Source: Amorphophallus konjac (taxonomy: Eukaryota; Streptophyta; Magnoliopsida; Alismatales; Araceae). Taken from it: a stretch of 64,000 bases of DNA. The DNA is taken from assembly GCA_022559845.1 (NCBI GenBank), contig CM040125.1, positions 322,221,829 through 322,285,828 on the forward strand. Direction: 5' to 3'. This document shows, one piece after another, positions 44,600 to 54,802 of the stretch (position 1 is its first letter; each line of letters begins with the position of its first letter). The position numbers and the translations under genes are program-made. Under the pieces are notes generated by a model, which saw only the letters and a program-made list of their open reading frames with translations, did no database searches and was not told the origin of the DNA.

Positions 44600-45432
44600 A
44601 GGTAATGCACAGACTTTACGTATCATATAGCACAGACTCTAACTGACATGCACTGACCCTGTTTAGCACAAAGAGTGATGTGCACTGACTTTTACTTATC
44701 TTCTAACACACGTGCACTGACCCTGTTTAGCACAAAGAGTGATGTGCACTGACTTTTACTTATCTTCTAACACACGTGCACTGACCTGGGTGCTGCTAGG
44801 ACTGAACATGCACTGACTCTAACACAGCTGAGATAGGTATGCATCGAGATAGAAACTGTACGAAATTCAAGTACCGTGAAGCGAAGAATGCACAGACTTG
44901 AAGTGCAGTGAAACAGGATCATGCACAGACATTATTCCACAGAACTAGAACATTGCACTGACTTGATCATGCCTAAAACAAGAAATTTCACGGACGTTGA
45001 TCAAGCATGAATGAAGTTTGCACCGACCCTGTATGTGTGTGCAGGCCACGAATGCACTGACATGTGCGAGCCAAAGCTTGCACCGACTTGTGCGAGACAA
45101 AGCTTGCACCGATCAGCCTTAGCAGACGTCCAGTAAAGCATATGCACCGGCCTTATGAATACTAACAAAAGCATGCACTGAGACAATGCATATACTTAGC
45201 AATGAACTGTGCACAGACTTTATGTGCATGGTGCGAGAGCTGCACCGACTTGATTGCGTGCAGAACGATTGTTGCACAGACTTGCTGTGCCTGGACTTCA
45301 ACATGTACGGACTTAGTCGTGTGCCTTAATGAGGGTTGCACCGACTTGATGCTTGCATGCACAGACTCTATTCAGTGAAGATGCAATTTATGCATGGACT
45401 CAACTGCAGAGAAAAGCTAAGTATGCACGGAC
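44600..45432 (-). repeat. TGCAC(N)GACTT motif array in SIRE-like U3
   Basis: About 27 copies by eye of (A/G/T)TGCA(C/T)(A/C/T)GACTT-like motifs (plus-strand reading), such as TGCACAGACTT, TGCACCGACTT and TGCACTGACTT, irregularly spaced at 20-40 bp. A 64-bp unit holding two motifs is tandemly duplicated at about 44649-44777 (GTTTAGCACAAAG at 44661 and 44725). Confidence 0.83.
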
Positions 45433-45558
45433 TTTCAGGGTAGGATTAGAGAGTGTAGTATATGAAGAATCAATATATAAAACACAAATATGCATGAAGA
45501 TAGACTATCATGATTGACTTATAGTGTATGACATCATCAAAACTGTAGGAGTGCAACA

Positions 45559-46858
45559 ATCTCCCCCTTTTTGATGATGGCAACACTATGAATCAACACT
45601 ATGAAACAATGCAAAACACTTCCCCCAACCAGACTCTCCTCCCCTTGACCTCTCAAAACTATCTCCTCCTCCCCTTGACCTCTCAAAACTATCTCACCTC
45701 CAACTCCCCCCTCAACCTAACTTGAACTCTCCCCCTCAAACTCTCCCCTTTTAACATCATCAAAAGGAGATGAAAGAGATATGCAGTTGAAGGCTAAGTG
45801 AGAGCAAATGCAGTATTGTCACAGTGAGAATGACACATGAGTATGTCTTAAAAAAAAAAGTAGGGCACTAAAGTAAGTGTTGATTCTTCAAATCAAGTAA
45901 TCCAAGAAGACTTAGAAGGAGAATGGAAGGTTATCTGCGTATAGAGAATATGATGAGGAATCAAGAGTGAACAGATAGGCCAAGAAAGAACTGATCAAAA
46001 CTATACCAGATAGACTGCAAGAGACTGATCCTCAGAAACAGGTACTTGAAGTATTGAGGACAAACAATCCATAAACTCGCACAACATGAGGGTTTTTAGT
46101 AAAACATATTTTTCTTTAAGAAGTAGTATATAGAGCATGGAGTAAATTGGTAAATCACATCATTGACATGAAGGAGACACCTTGATTAGAGGTCGGACTC
46201 CCTAGTTACTCAATGTGGAAACCGTATTACCTCTCTTTTGAGAGAACAGAGTTAGTAATTGTGGCTTTTTACGTGAGGAAACACCTTGATCACAGGCCAG
46301 ACTCCCCAGTTACTCACCACGTTATTACCATTGCTCTGTCATTATCAAAATTTTCACTTCTGAACAGAGATAATCTGACACCTCATGACTGAGGAAAGTT
46401 TTCATTGTTCTTTGATGAAACACTCAGTTTCTCAGTGATCAGACCATTGCTTTGAGCATATAAATTTTTGTTTTGTTTTTATCCCTTGAAAAAAAATTTC
46501 ATATGAAGTGTTTGAAACCAATACCTACCAGAAACACTGATTCTTAAGGAATGAGATCCTTGAGGTCTAGGTTTCACATTTTTTTTAGCAGATTTCATGA
46601 CATATAAATTTAGCTTGTTTCATGATCATGAAATATGTAAGGAGATATACTTCGAACACCTTGTCCAAGTCTCTGCTGAGTTACGAGACAAAGATTCTAG
46701 GTGAGCTTTAGTGGTTCAGACTTAAGAATTTAAAACAAGCATGGGATTCTACTTGCTGTGAATGACTGTATTAAAGCTTTCATAAGAGGCAACAGCAACA
46801 TACATCCTTCACATGCTTTTGAATCAGTCAATTTTCACATGCTAACCAGCTCCCCTGA
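45559..46858 (-). other. PPT and 3' non-coding region of the SIRE-like element
   Basis: The PPT reads AAAAAGGGGGAGAT on the minus strand (45559-45572). The rest is homologous to the post-pol region of the complete SIRE element (54788-56153), including two copies of CACCTTGAT..AGGNCNGACTCCC(C/T)AGTTACTCA near 46170-46320. No ORF of note and no env-like gene. It ends where the chromovirus LTR begins (TGTGACACC, 46859). Its pol would be to the right, outside the window. Confidence 0.75.
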
Positions 46859-49155
46859 TGTGACACCACTAGGGGAATGCAGCAAAGAGACGAGGGCCCT
46901 CGGACCTACTACGCAAACACAATCAATAATGAGCACGCGGTGCGAAAATCGCCGATTCGCCGTTGCACACACAATCCCAAAGTGACTCGGTGATGCCGAG
47001 TGGGTGGGGTGGATCAAGGCCCTAGCTGGTCGAGGGCCAGCAAGGCAAAGGTTGCCCTCCCGAGGGTACGCTGCCCACGACTAATGGGCTGGCCGGGTGC
47101 CAAGTGGGGCACAGGGTCACTCTCTCTCGCAGACCACGGTGACCACACGGAAGTGGAACATTCCGGGGTCGGGCACTCTCTCTCGCTACCAGCGGAGCAA
47201 CTTTCACGAATATTAAAAGAACAAGTACTGATAAGAAGGGAGCAAAGTTTACAGCTTACTCGATTGGTTTGAAGAAACCAACCCCGTTCGGAGACGAGGG
47301 CGAGCAGGGGAGTGTGGGTTCCCTGCACATTGCGTCGGTGTAGCTTCCCCTGTTCAAATATTACATGCACTACTCCCCACGTAGGGGGGGTTGGACTAGG
47401 GGAGGGGAAGTTTTAGTTACAAACAAACACTACCTCCACACAGGGAGGGGCGTTAAGCCGGCCAGGCGGGGAGGGGAGGTTAACTAGCTAGTGCCAATCG
47501 CTCTGTCCCGTCCTGAAATGATCAGACAGGGTGCTGATGTAGATGCTGCCACGCACTCCTCCAAACTCAGAATTCTACGAAACTGGCGCCAAAACGTCGC
47601 TGACGGACCCAGGCACGTCTGTAAATTTCTGTGGGCGGTCCTGACATCGTCACCGACTGGGGCGAGCTCTGGAACAGGATCCTTGCGCTCTAACTTGGTC
47701 TGGTCTCAGGGTGCAGTAGCAGAAAGATTCAGGTGCCACGACCGCTCCCGGACCCCGAACGTTGCGGGACCAAGATGAGATCGACCAAGGATGAGTCTTC
47801 TTCGAGTGGAAACCAGGAGGGGCACCAGACGATGTCGGGGCAGAGAGGGAGGGCCCATTGAGTGAGGAGGAGTCTGGTCAGGTCTTGAGTGGCCTGTCCA
47901 GCGCACCTGGGGGAGAAAATTCAGAACGGGTAGCCCCGGACTCCAATCGAATCCCCGCCTATTGGGTTGCGTGGGGGACTGGTGGTACTTCGACCCGGTC
48001 AAGTGGCGCACCTTGGAAGGAAAGGGTAAGGCCATGGAAGCTTCTGCACTGCAGCTCTACCTTCCAGCCAAGGCCACCTTGATCAGTCGGGGATGAATGG
48101 GTCCGCCGGTCAGTAGGGATGTCGGATGCCGGTGAGACCACCTTGGCTGCGAAGCTATCTCGACGATCTTTCCGACAATGTATGCTACGTCTCCAGATGA
48201 TGCCGAATGACTCTGGGAAGGTTCTGTAAGTCGGGCTCCCACTGCTACCTGCAAGCTGAGCAGTGCAAAGGGGGGGGTGGAGATAGGATGGTGTGGGGTG
48301 GAGGGGTAGCAAGGAGGGGTGGGAGGTTGTTGGTAGTAGTTGTGGGAGGGGTGGTTAGGGGCTGTGAGAGAGGAGGAATAGGGAGAGAATAGTGCTCTTG
48401 GGGGGGGGGGGTGAAGGGGGCGCAAATGGGCTTGGGGAATGGGGGGGTGGTGGTCGGCCAAGGCCAAAAGGGGAGGGGGGAGTGTAATGGGGGTCGCACC
48501 AAGTGGAGGGAATGGGGGATTCAAATCCCCTAGGGGAAGTGAAGGGGTGTGTGGGGGAGAGGAATGGGTACTTGGGGAATAGGGAAGGGTGCTTTGGAGA
48601 TTGAAAGGGGGCCTAGGGAGGTGAAAGGTTGCTTGGGGATATGGTGTGGGTAATGGTGGAATTAAGTGGACCTTGGGAAGGTGAAGGGTTGGGCTGAGGT
48701 GGAGGATGATGTGGCAATGAGAGGAGAGAGAGGAGAGGTCAAAATTGGGAGAGAGAGGGGTTCGCCCCCTTTTCTTGAGAGAGAGAGAGAGAGAGACAGA
48801 GAGGGAGACAATTCTTGTAGAAAACTTTCTTTACTCAATAATTCATTCACTTCTCCAAGTGGGGTTGGGGTCCTATTTATAGGGATCCCAACATTTACAA
48901 AAAGTCCCTGACATAACTGCTAATAACAGATAACCAAAAGAGGTGGGGAAGGGGGAGGGCGCCCCTGGGCTAGGCCCACCTAATTGGGCCCATAAGCCAC
49001 TCTAACCCATCATGATGACCACAAACTTAGGTAAATAACATAATAACCTAGGGACTTGACTCAAAACAAAGGGAAAATTACATCAAAATGACTCAAATAA
49101 AATGGGAAAAATACACCAAGATGTCCCAAATAGCTAGCTCAAGTGTCGAAGCAGA
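46859..49155 (-). repeat. 3' LTR of the minus-strand chromovirus (inner boundary approximate)
   Basis: The left end GTGTCACA (minus strand) at 46859 abuts SIRE-like sequence. The right end lies just after the pol stop at 49161 and is estimated. The minus strand has TATAAATAGG at 48872-48881 followed by a long CT repeat (48775-48811), a typical plant core promoter layout. An extremely G-rich (plus strand) block at about 48270-48640 lies downstream of the start site. The ORFs at 47700-48520 are low-complexity and not genes. Confidence 0.7.
48872..48881 (-). promoter_or_regulatory. TATA box of the chromovirus LTR
   Basis: TATAAATAGG on the minus strand, about 60 bp upstream of a CT-rich run that may serve as a pyrimidine patch. 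Confidence 0.7.
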
Positions 49156-49160
49156 CCCGT

Positions 49161-51912
49161 CTAGTCGTGGAGCTGTATCCTACCCGTCTCCGGGAGGGAG
49201 AGAGGTGCCGAGCCAGAGGGAATCGTGGGTGATGTCCCCATCAACTCCCCGAGCTGTGAAGAGCTCGACTCTGTCGAGTAAGGGTCCGCTCGGCTGTGAT
49301 AACGCTCCAGGATGTCGGGGTCCAACTGCTGAAGATCCTCCCTACTCACCCATGAATCATCTGAAGGAGGCCGGCCCTTCCACCTGACCAACTATTGCTC
49401 GTATGCTTTGCTCCGAGTGATAGTAACATGTTCATCCAATATCCGCTCTACTTGCTCACACTGGCCTCTCGGGTCAGGTGGAGCTCTCTCACGGGTAGGG
49501 GCTCTCGCAAGGGGTGGAACATGCTCGATGTCCTCACTAGGTGTCACCGTGGGACCCCTGTATGGCACCCGGTCAGCCACATTGAATGTGGGGCTTACTC
49601 CGTATTCCTCGGGGAGGTCCAACACATAAGCATTGGTGCCGATCCGCCTCAGAGTCTGGAACGGACCTGATCCACGTGACCTCAGTTTGGAGACATTTCC
49701 AGGGAATAGTCTCTCGGTCCTCACCATCACAAAATCACCTGTACGGAATTCTTGGTGGCGACGGTGGGAATCAGTAGATTTCTTGTATACCTCATTACTC
49801 TTGTTGATGTGTTTGCGGATTTCCTCATGTAGCTCTTTCATGTGTTGGGCAAAGGACTCAGCACTAATTGACACTCTAGCATGCGTGGGCAAAGGAATGA
49901 GATCTGTGGGCTTTCTAGGCTTGTACCTATGCACGGCTTCGAATGGGCTCATCCCTATTGACCTATTCACTGAGTTGTTGTATGCAAACTCGGCCTGGGG
50001 AAGAATAAGATCCCAATTCCCTGGAGGATCCTCGACGAGACACCTAAGGAGATTCTGTAAACTCCGATTGACAACCTCCGTCTGGCCATCCGTTTGAGGG
50101 TGATAGGCTGTGGAAAATTTGAGAAGGGTCCCCATTAGGTGCCAGAGGGCCTTCCATAAATAGCTGGTAAATTTAACGTCCCTGTCAGAAATGATGGTCT
50201 TGGGCAGGCCATGGAGGTGAACTACCTCATCGAAGAATAGGCGGGCCACATGGGAGGCATCGGAGGTTTTAGAACAGGGGATGAAATGAGCCATCTTGGA
50301 GAATCTGTCCACTACGACAAAGATTGAATCATGCTTCCTTTGGGTTCTAGGTAGGCCCAAGACAAAGTTCATGCTTAGATCCTGCCATGGACGATCAGGG
50401 ACAGGGAGTGGGGTGTATAGGCCAGTGTTCTGTTTCACTTGTTTGGCTGATGTGCATATGCGGCACTGACCCACAATTTTAGCCACATCTCTCTTGAGAC
50501 TTGGCTAGTAGAACTGACCCTCAACCATGGCAATGGTTTTATGCACCCCAAAATGGCCAGCCAAGCCTCCTGCATGTAACTCCCAAACTAAGAAATCTCG
50601 TAGTGAGGTTCGAGGTATGCAAAGCTTATGACCCTTGAAGAGAAATCTGTCCTCTAAGATGAAACCTTGGTGTTCCCTAGGTGATTGGGTGGTCAGAGTG
50701 TTATGGATATGCCCAAAATCTAGACAATCAGGGTATTCTTCTTTGACCCTCTCAAATCCTATGACTTCCACCCGTATGGTAGCCAACAACGAGACCCTCC
50801 TACTAAGTGCATCCACAGCACGATTCTCACTCCCAGCCTTATGCTTGATCACAAAAGTGTAGGACTAGATGTATTCGACCCAGCGGGCATGACGGGCGTT
50901 CAGTTTCTGTTGGGAGTTGAGATATTTCAGGGCCTCATGGTCAGAGAATATGACAAATTCCTTGGGCAAGAGGTAATGTCTCCAATGTCGGAGGGACTGA
51001 ACCACAGTGTAGAATTCTTTGTCATAGGTGGAATACTTCATTCTGGCATCACACAGTTTCTCACTAAAGTAGGCCACCGGGTGTCCCTCTTGACTGAGGA
51101 TCCCGCCAATACCTACCCCGGAGGCATCATAAGTCACCTCGAAGACTTTGGAAAAGTCGGGGATGCATAAGACTGGGGCTTGGGTCATTCTTTTCTTGAG
51201 TTCTTGGAAGGCCCTAGAAGCTAACTTGGTCCACACAAAAGTCCCCTTTTTGAGGCAGTCTGTGATGGGGGCTGTGACTGTGCTAAACCCACGGATAAAT
51301 CTCCGATAGAAGGTGGCCAATCCATGGAAACTCCGGACCTCGTGAAGAGAGCGCGGTTTCGGCCAGCTAAGGATAGCTTGGACCTTCTCGGGGTCCAAGG
51401 ACACTCCCTCAGTGGAGACAACATATCCCAAGAAGGTAAGGGATTTAGTCATGAAGTGACATTTTCCCAAGTTGGCAAAGAGACTCTCTTTCCGAAGGGT
51501 AGTGCAGATTTGCCTAAGGTGGCTAAGGTGGGCTTCCTTGGTCTGACTGTAGATAAGGATATCATCAAAATAGACCACTAGGAAGACTCCAATGTAAGGT
51601 CTAAGGACCTCCGTCATAAGACGCATAAAGGTGCTTGGGGCATTTGAGAGCCCGAAAGGCATCACTAGCCACTCATAGAGTCCATCTTTGGTTTTAAAAG
51701 TAGTTTTCCATTCATCTCCTGGCCTTATCCTAACCTAATGGTAGCCACTCTTAAGATCGATTTTGGAAAAAATGGTGGCTCCGGCTAGCATGTCAAGTAT
51801 ATCATCAAGCCTAGGTATGGGGAACCTGTATTTGGCGGTAATCTTGTTGATGGCCCTACTATCGACACACATCTGCCATGTCCCATCCTTCTTGGGTGTG
51901 AGGAGGGCCGGG
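49161..51912 (-). pseudogene. Chromovirus pol: RT (partial), RNase H, integrase, chromodomain
   Basis: One minus-strand frame runs from [10 protein letters not shown] (51911) to QLHD (49163), broken only by four stops. [22 protein letters not shown], [12 protein letters not shown] (TAG at 51737, Gln expected), [23 protein letters not shown]. RNase [21 protein letters not shown] at 50867 (VEYIxSYTF). Integrase zinc finger HAGGLAGHFGVHKT...CRIC with TAG at 50507 (FYxPSLK, Trp expected). Core: QDLSMNFVLGLP has Asn where the first catalytic Asp (SMDF) belongs; ISDRDVKF and QTDGQTE are intact. Chromodomain: DEHVTITRSKAYEQx(TAG 49394)LVRWKGRPPSDDSW. The 5' half was displaced by the SIRE insertion at 51912/51913 and should lie right of 64000. 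Confidence 0.92.
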
Positions 51913-52799
51913 TGTTAGCGCAGCAAGAGTGATATAGAAGGGGGGATGAATAGATCACTCCCGTTTTCTGAAACTTCAGCGGAAAATCACTACTTTGAAA
52001 ATCACCCTACCGAATATAGCTAAACAAACTAGCTAATGCAGTGAGAAACTAAGACAGAGTAATAAGGTGCGATTGAAGAGGCCGTCCACACACAAGCACA
52101 TTGCCAAGCAGATAGAGAGCATCAATGATTGCAGCAAACCACAAAGGAGACAAGAGATTTTAAGGTGGTTCGATTGTAGTCCACAATCTACATCCACCCC
52201 TCACTCCAACTAGAGTAAGGATTCCACTAGCCAATGCTAGAAACCTGCAGACTCAGTCTGCGAACAAAGTGCTGCCACACAGCTTGAATAACCAAGGGAA
52301 ACAAATCCCTCAACCAAACTCTGCTACCCACAGAGCTTGAAACCTGTTCCAGCTACCAGTTAGAATAGAACCGGAGATAGCTCTCCCTTCCTCCAACCCG
52401 GAGGGAACCTGCTAATGACAATCCGTCACTAGCAAAACTAGAGATCTACGATCTCTCTTCCTCTGCAGCCCAGAGGGAAACTAGAGTAACACTCCCTTCC
52501 TCCAAACACCGGAGGGAAACAGTTCGGAATCAAAAGTATGAGCAAATACAAAGAAAAATAGAAGAGAAACAAAGACCAACGAAGAACAACAGTCGTTTCT
52601 AAAAAACCAACACAAATGTAGCTTCCGAGGAAGCAATTCTTCAAACCACAAACACTGCTCTCTCTCTCTCAAACATATTACTCTCAGATCTGGATAAAAT
52701 GGGACTCTCTGCTCTTTCTCTTTTCTGGATCGTGTAACCTCACACAAATGCCTTCTGCTCTTTCTTTTCACGATCATCTTCTATTGAAGGACGATGCTC

Positions 52800-52810
52800 C
52801 ATATATATAG
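52800..52810 (-). promoter_or_regulatory. TATA box of SIRE 3' LTR
   Basis: TATATATATGG on the minus strand (plus: CCATATATATAGC). The 5' LTR has the same at about 62326-62336, from which the genomic RNA would start. Confidence 0.65.
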
Positions 52811-53039
52811 CAGACGATTGGCGTGTGGCTTTCAGGTTCCCGCCCATGAACTTTTAACTAGATCATTTGAATTTCGACCACATGGCAGCATCCTGACTAG
52901 GTTGCCATCCACGTGTCATGTTCCTAGTTTCTTGGATCACGTGCCAGGTGCCAACCTCGGATCACGTGCCCAATCATCAGCCTGAATCACCTGCAGACAG
53001 AGACAAAAGGAATGTATATACTTAGTTAGTTCAGGCGTT

Positions 53040-54560
53040 TAACACGAGTGTATATACTTCAGAAGCAGCAACTGAATAAGTGTGTACACTGAGAGAGTGT
53101 ATAGACTTTGAGTCTTCATGCGAGCTCAGTGTATAGACTTGAGGAAATTCATGCAATGCAACACAATGTATATACTTAGAATCAGTAAGTGAGTAAGTGT
53201 GTACACTGGGAGAGTGTATAGAGTTGAAGTTCTTCATGCGAGCTCAGTGTATGGACTTTTAGTTAAATGCATTAACATACCAAAGGAATGAGTGTATGGA
53301 CTTAAAGCATCAGTTAACCAAGTGTGTAGAGTGTATACACTTGACTGCGTGCATGACAGACAATGTCTAGACTTGCTATTAACATGCATGAGAACCCAAT
53401 GCACATACATGCTGTAGCTTCAGCTGACGACCCCAGTGTATAGACTTGCTGAGGGAGAGACTGTACAGACTTGAAGCAAAGCAAGGCAATCGAGTGTGTA
53501 GACTTCACGATGTGCAGACTTGCCAAAGAAACGGCTGTACAGACTTTAGCTCAAGAGCGATGTATAGAGTTTTGAAAGCTTGAACAACGAAGCATGCTAT
53601 ACAGACTTTGAGTGAAGGCATGAACAGTGAATCAATGTGTAGACTTCACTTCAAGCACGCTACAGCCCAATGTATAGACGTGCCACCAACGCAATGTGTA
53701 GACTTGACTGCTGCGAGCACAGGTTGTACATACTTGGTGTGAAGAACACAAGCCAAGTGCAGTGTATGGACTTTATGCAAGAAAACAAGTGTGCATTGTA
53801 TAGACTTGAGTGATGAGTGGACTTTCAATGAAGAGGCTGTGCAGACATGATGAAATCACGATGTGTAGACTTGCCAAATATAGCTGGTCTATGTACAGTC
53901 TAGAACAAGGCTAAGTCTGTACAAACTTGAACAAACACTGTGTATAGACTTTGGCAAGGCAACGTTGGTAAAACTACCAATGTGCAGACTTTCAAAGTTG
54001 AACGTAGGTAAAGAACCCAATGTGCAGACTTGGAAGTGCAACGTAGGAATAGATGCCAATGTACAGACTTTGGCAAGCAACGATGTACAGACTTGCACAG
54101 TTTCAGCTGAATGATGTATAGACTTTACCTATAAGTCCATTTGTACAGACTTGAACTGAAGACCAATGTATGGACTTCAAACGTGAGTGACACGCTGTAC
54201 AGACTTTGAAGTTACACTGTGGATGTATAGACTTGAATGAGCATGGAGTGTATAGACTTGAAGGTCTGAAGGCGATTTACAGACTTGGAGAGTTGAAGCT
54301 GATGTACAGACTTGCAGATGCGAAGCCAGTGTATAGACTTTATGATATGAAGCCAATGTACAGACTTGCAGATGCGAAGCCAATGTACAGACTTTATGAT
54401 ATGAAGCCAATGTACAGACTTGCAGATGCGAAGCTGATGTATAGACTTTAAATGAATTCAACGGAAGAATGTATAGACATGGCCCCTTTCCGGATGTATA
54501 GACTTTCAGATAAATAGGCTACAGTCCTGTTGTATGGACTTGAATAGAAAGGCCAGTGAA
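53040..54560 (-). repeat. TGTA(C/T)AGACTT motif array in SIRE U3
   Basis: Roughly 50 copies by eye in 1.5 kb (plus-strand reading), for example TGTATAGACTTG, TGTACAGACTTT, TGTGCAGACTT and TGTATGGACTT. Spacing is irregular (about 20-40 bp) except for 27-bp periodicity near 54300-54450. The sequences between motifs are unrelated. All lie upstream of the TATA box. Confidence 0.9.
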
Positions 54561-54787
54561 TGGACTGACTAAGATGATTAATGTACTGAGGGGTCGACTC
54601 ATCAGCAAGGAGGGGTCGACCCACCACTGTCCAGACTATGCAGACAGAGTGTAGACAGAATCAAGTTGAGCATATTATCTTACAACCATATGAACTGCAC
54701 TCATTTACATGATGAAACATGAATTAATCTAGAGATAGAAGATTGATTTATAGTGTGAGACATCATCAAAACCGTAGGGATGCAACA

Positions 54788-54802
54788 ATCTCCCCCTCTT
54801 TT
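54788..54802 (-). promoter_or_regulatory. SIRE polypurine tract
   Basis: AAAAGAGGGGGAGAT on the minus strand immediately before the TGTTGCATCC start of the 3' LTR. A long, conserved PPT of this form is typical of SIRE elements. Confidence 0.9.

Larger units (their letters stand above)
43566..45558 (-). repeat. SIRE-like 3' LTR (second SIRE subfamily)
   Basis: On the minus strand it begins TGTTGCACTCC at 45558 just after a PPT and ends near 43566 (TGATAG on the plus strand, where related LTRs have TGTTAG). TTTTAAGGTGGTTCGATTG at about 43812 matches the 51913-54787 LTR. A clear TATAAAAGG (minus) lies at 44375-44383, and the upstream region holds the TGCAC(N)GACTT motif array. It is inserted in Retand-like pol (left flank CCCAC). 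ORFs inside are chance. Confidence 0.82.
51913..54787 (-). repeat. SIRE 3' LTR
   Basis: 2875 bp. On the minus strand it begins TGTTGCATCCCTACGG (54787) and ends TTGCTGCGCTAACA (51913). A TATA box (TATATATAT) lies at about 52800-52810. U3 upstream is filled by about 50 copies of the TGTA(C/T)AGACTT motif (53040-54560). The R/U5 part holds several perfect small palindromes such as AGAGATCTACGATCTCT and GCTTCCGAGGAAGC. Confidence 0.92.

Noticed and set aside
43566..46858. Solo LTR for the second SIRE-like element
   Set aside because: A PPT and 1.3 kb of post-pol sequence follow the LTR, so it is the 3' end of a larger element cut by the chromovirus.
47706..48524. Pro-rich minus-strand ORFs in the chromovirus LTR
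   Set aside because: Translation of the C-rich strand of the G-run block; low complexity and inside the LTR.
54206..54451. ORF encoding a periodic MYRL peptide (also 63732-63977)
   Set aside because: It is the translation of the TGTACAGACTT array where spacing happens to be 27 bp. It lies antisense in U3, with no start context or domain.
53040..54560. CRISPR-like array (short repeat with unique spacers)
   Set aside because: The repeat is only about 11 bp, variable, irregularly spaced and lies inside a plant copia LTR present twice in the window.
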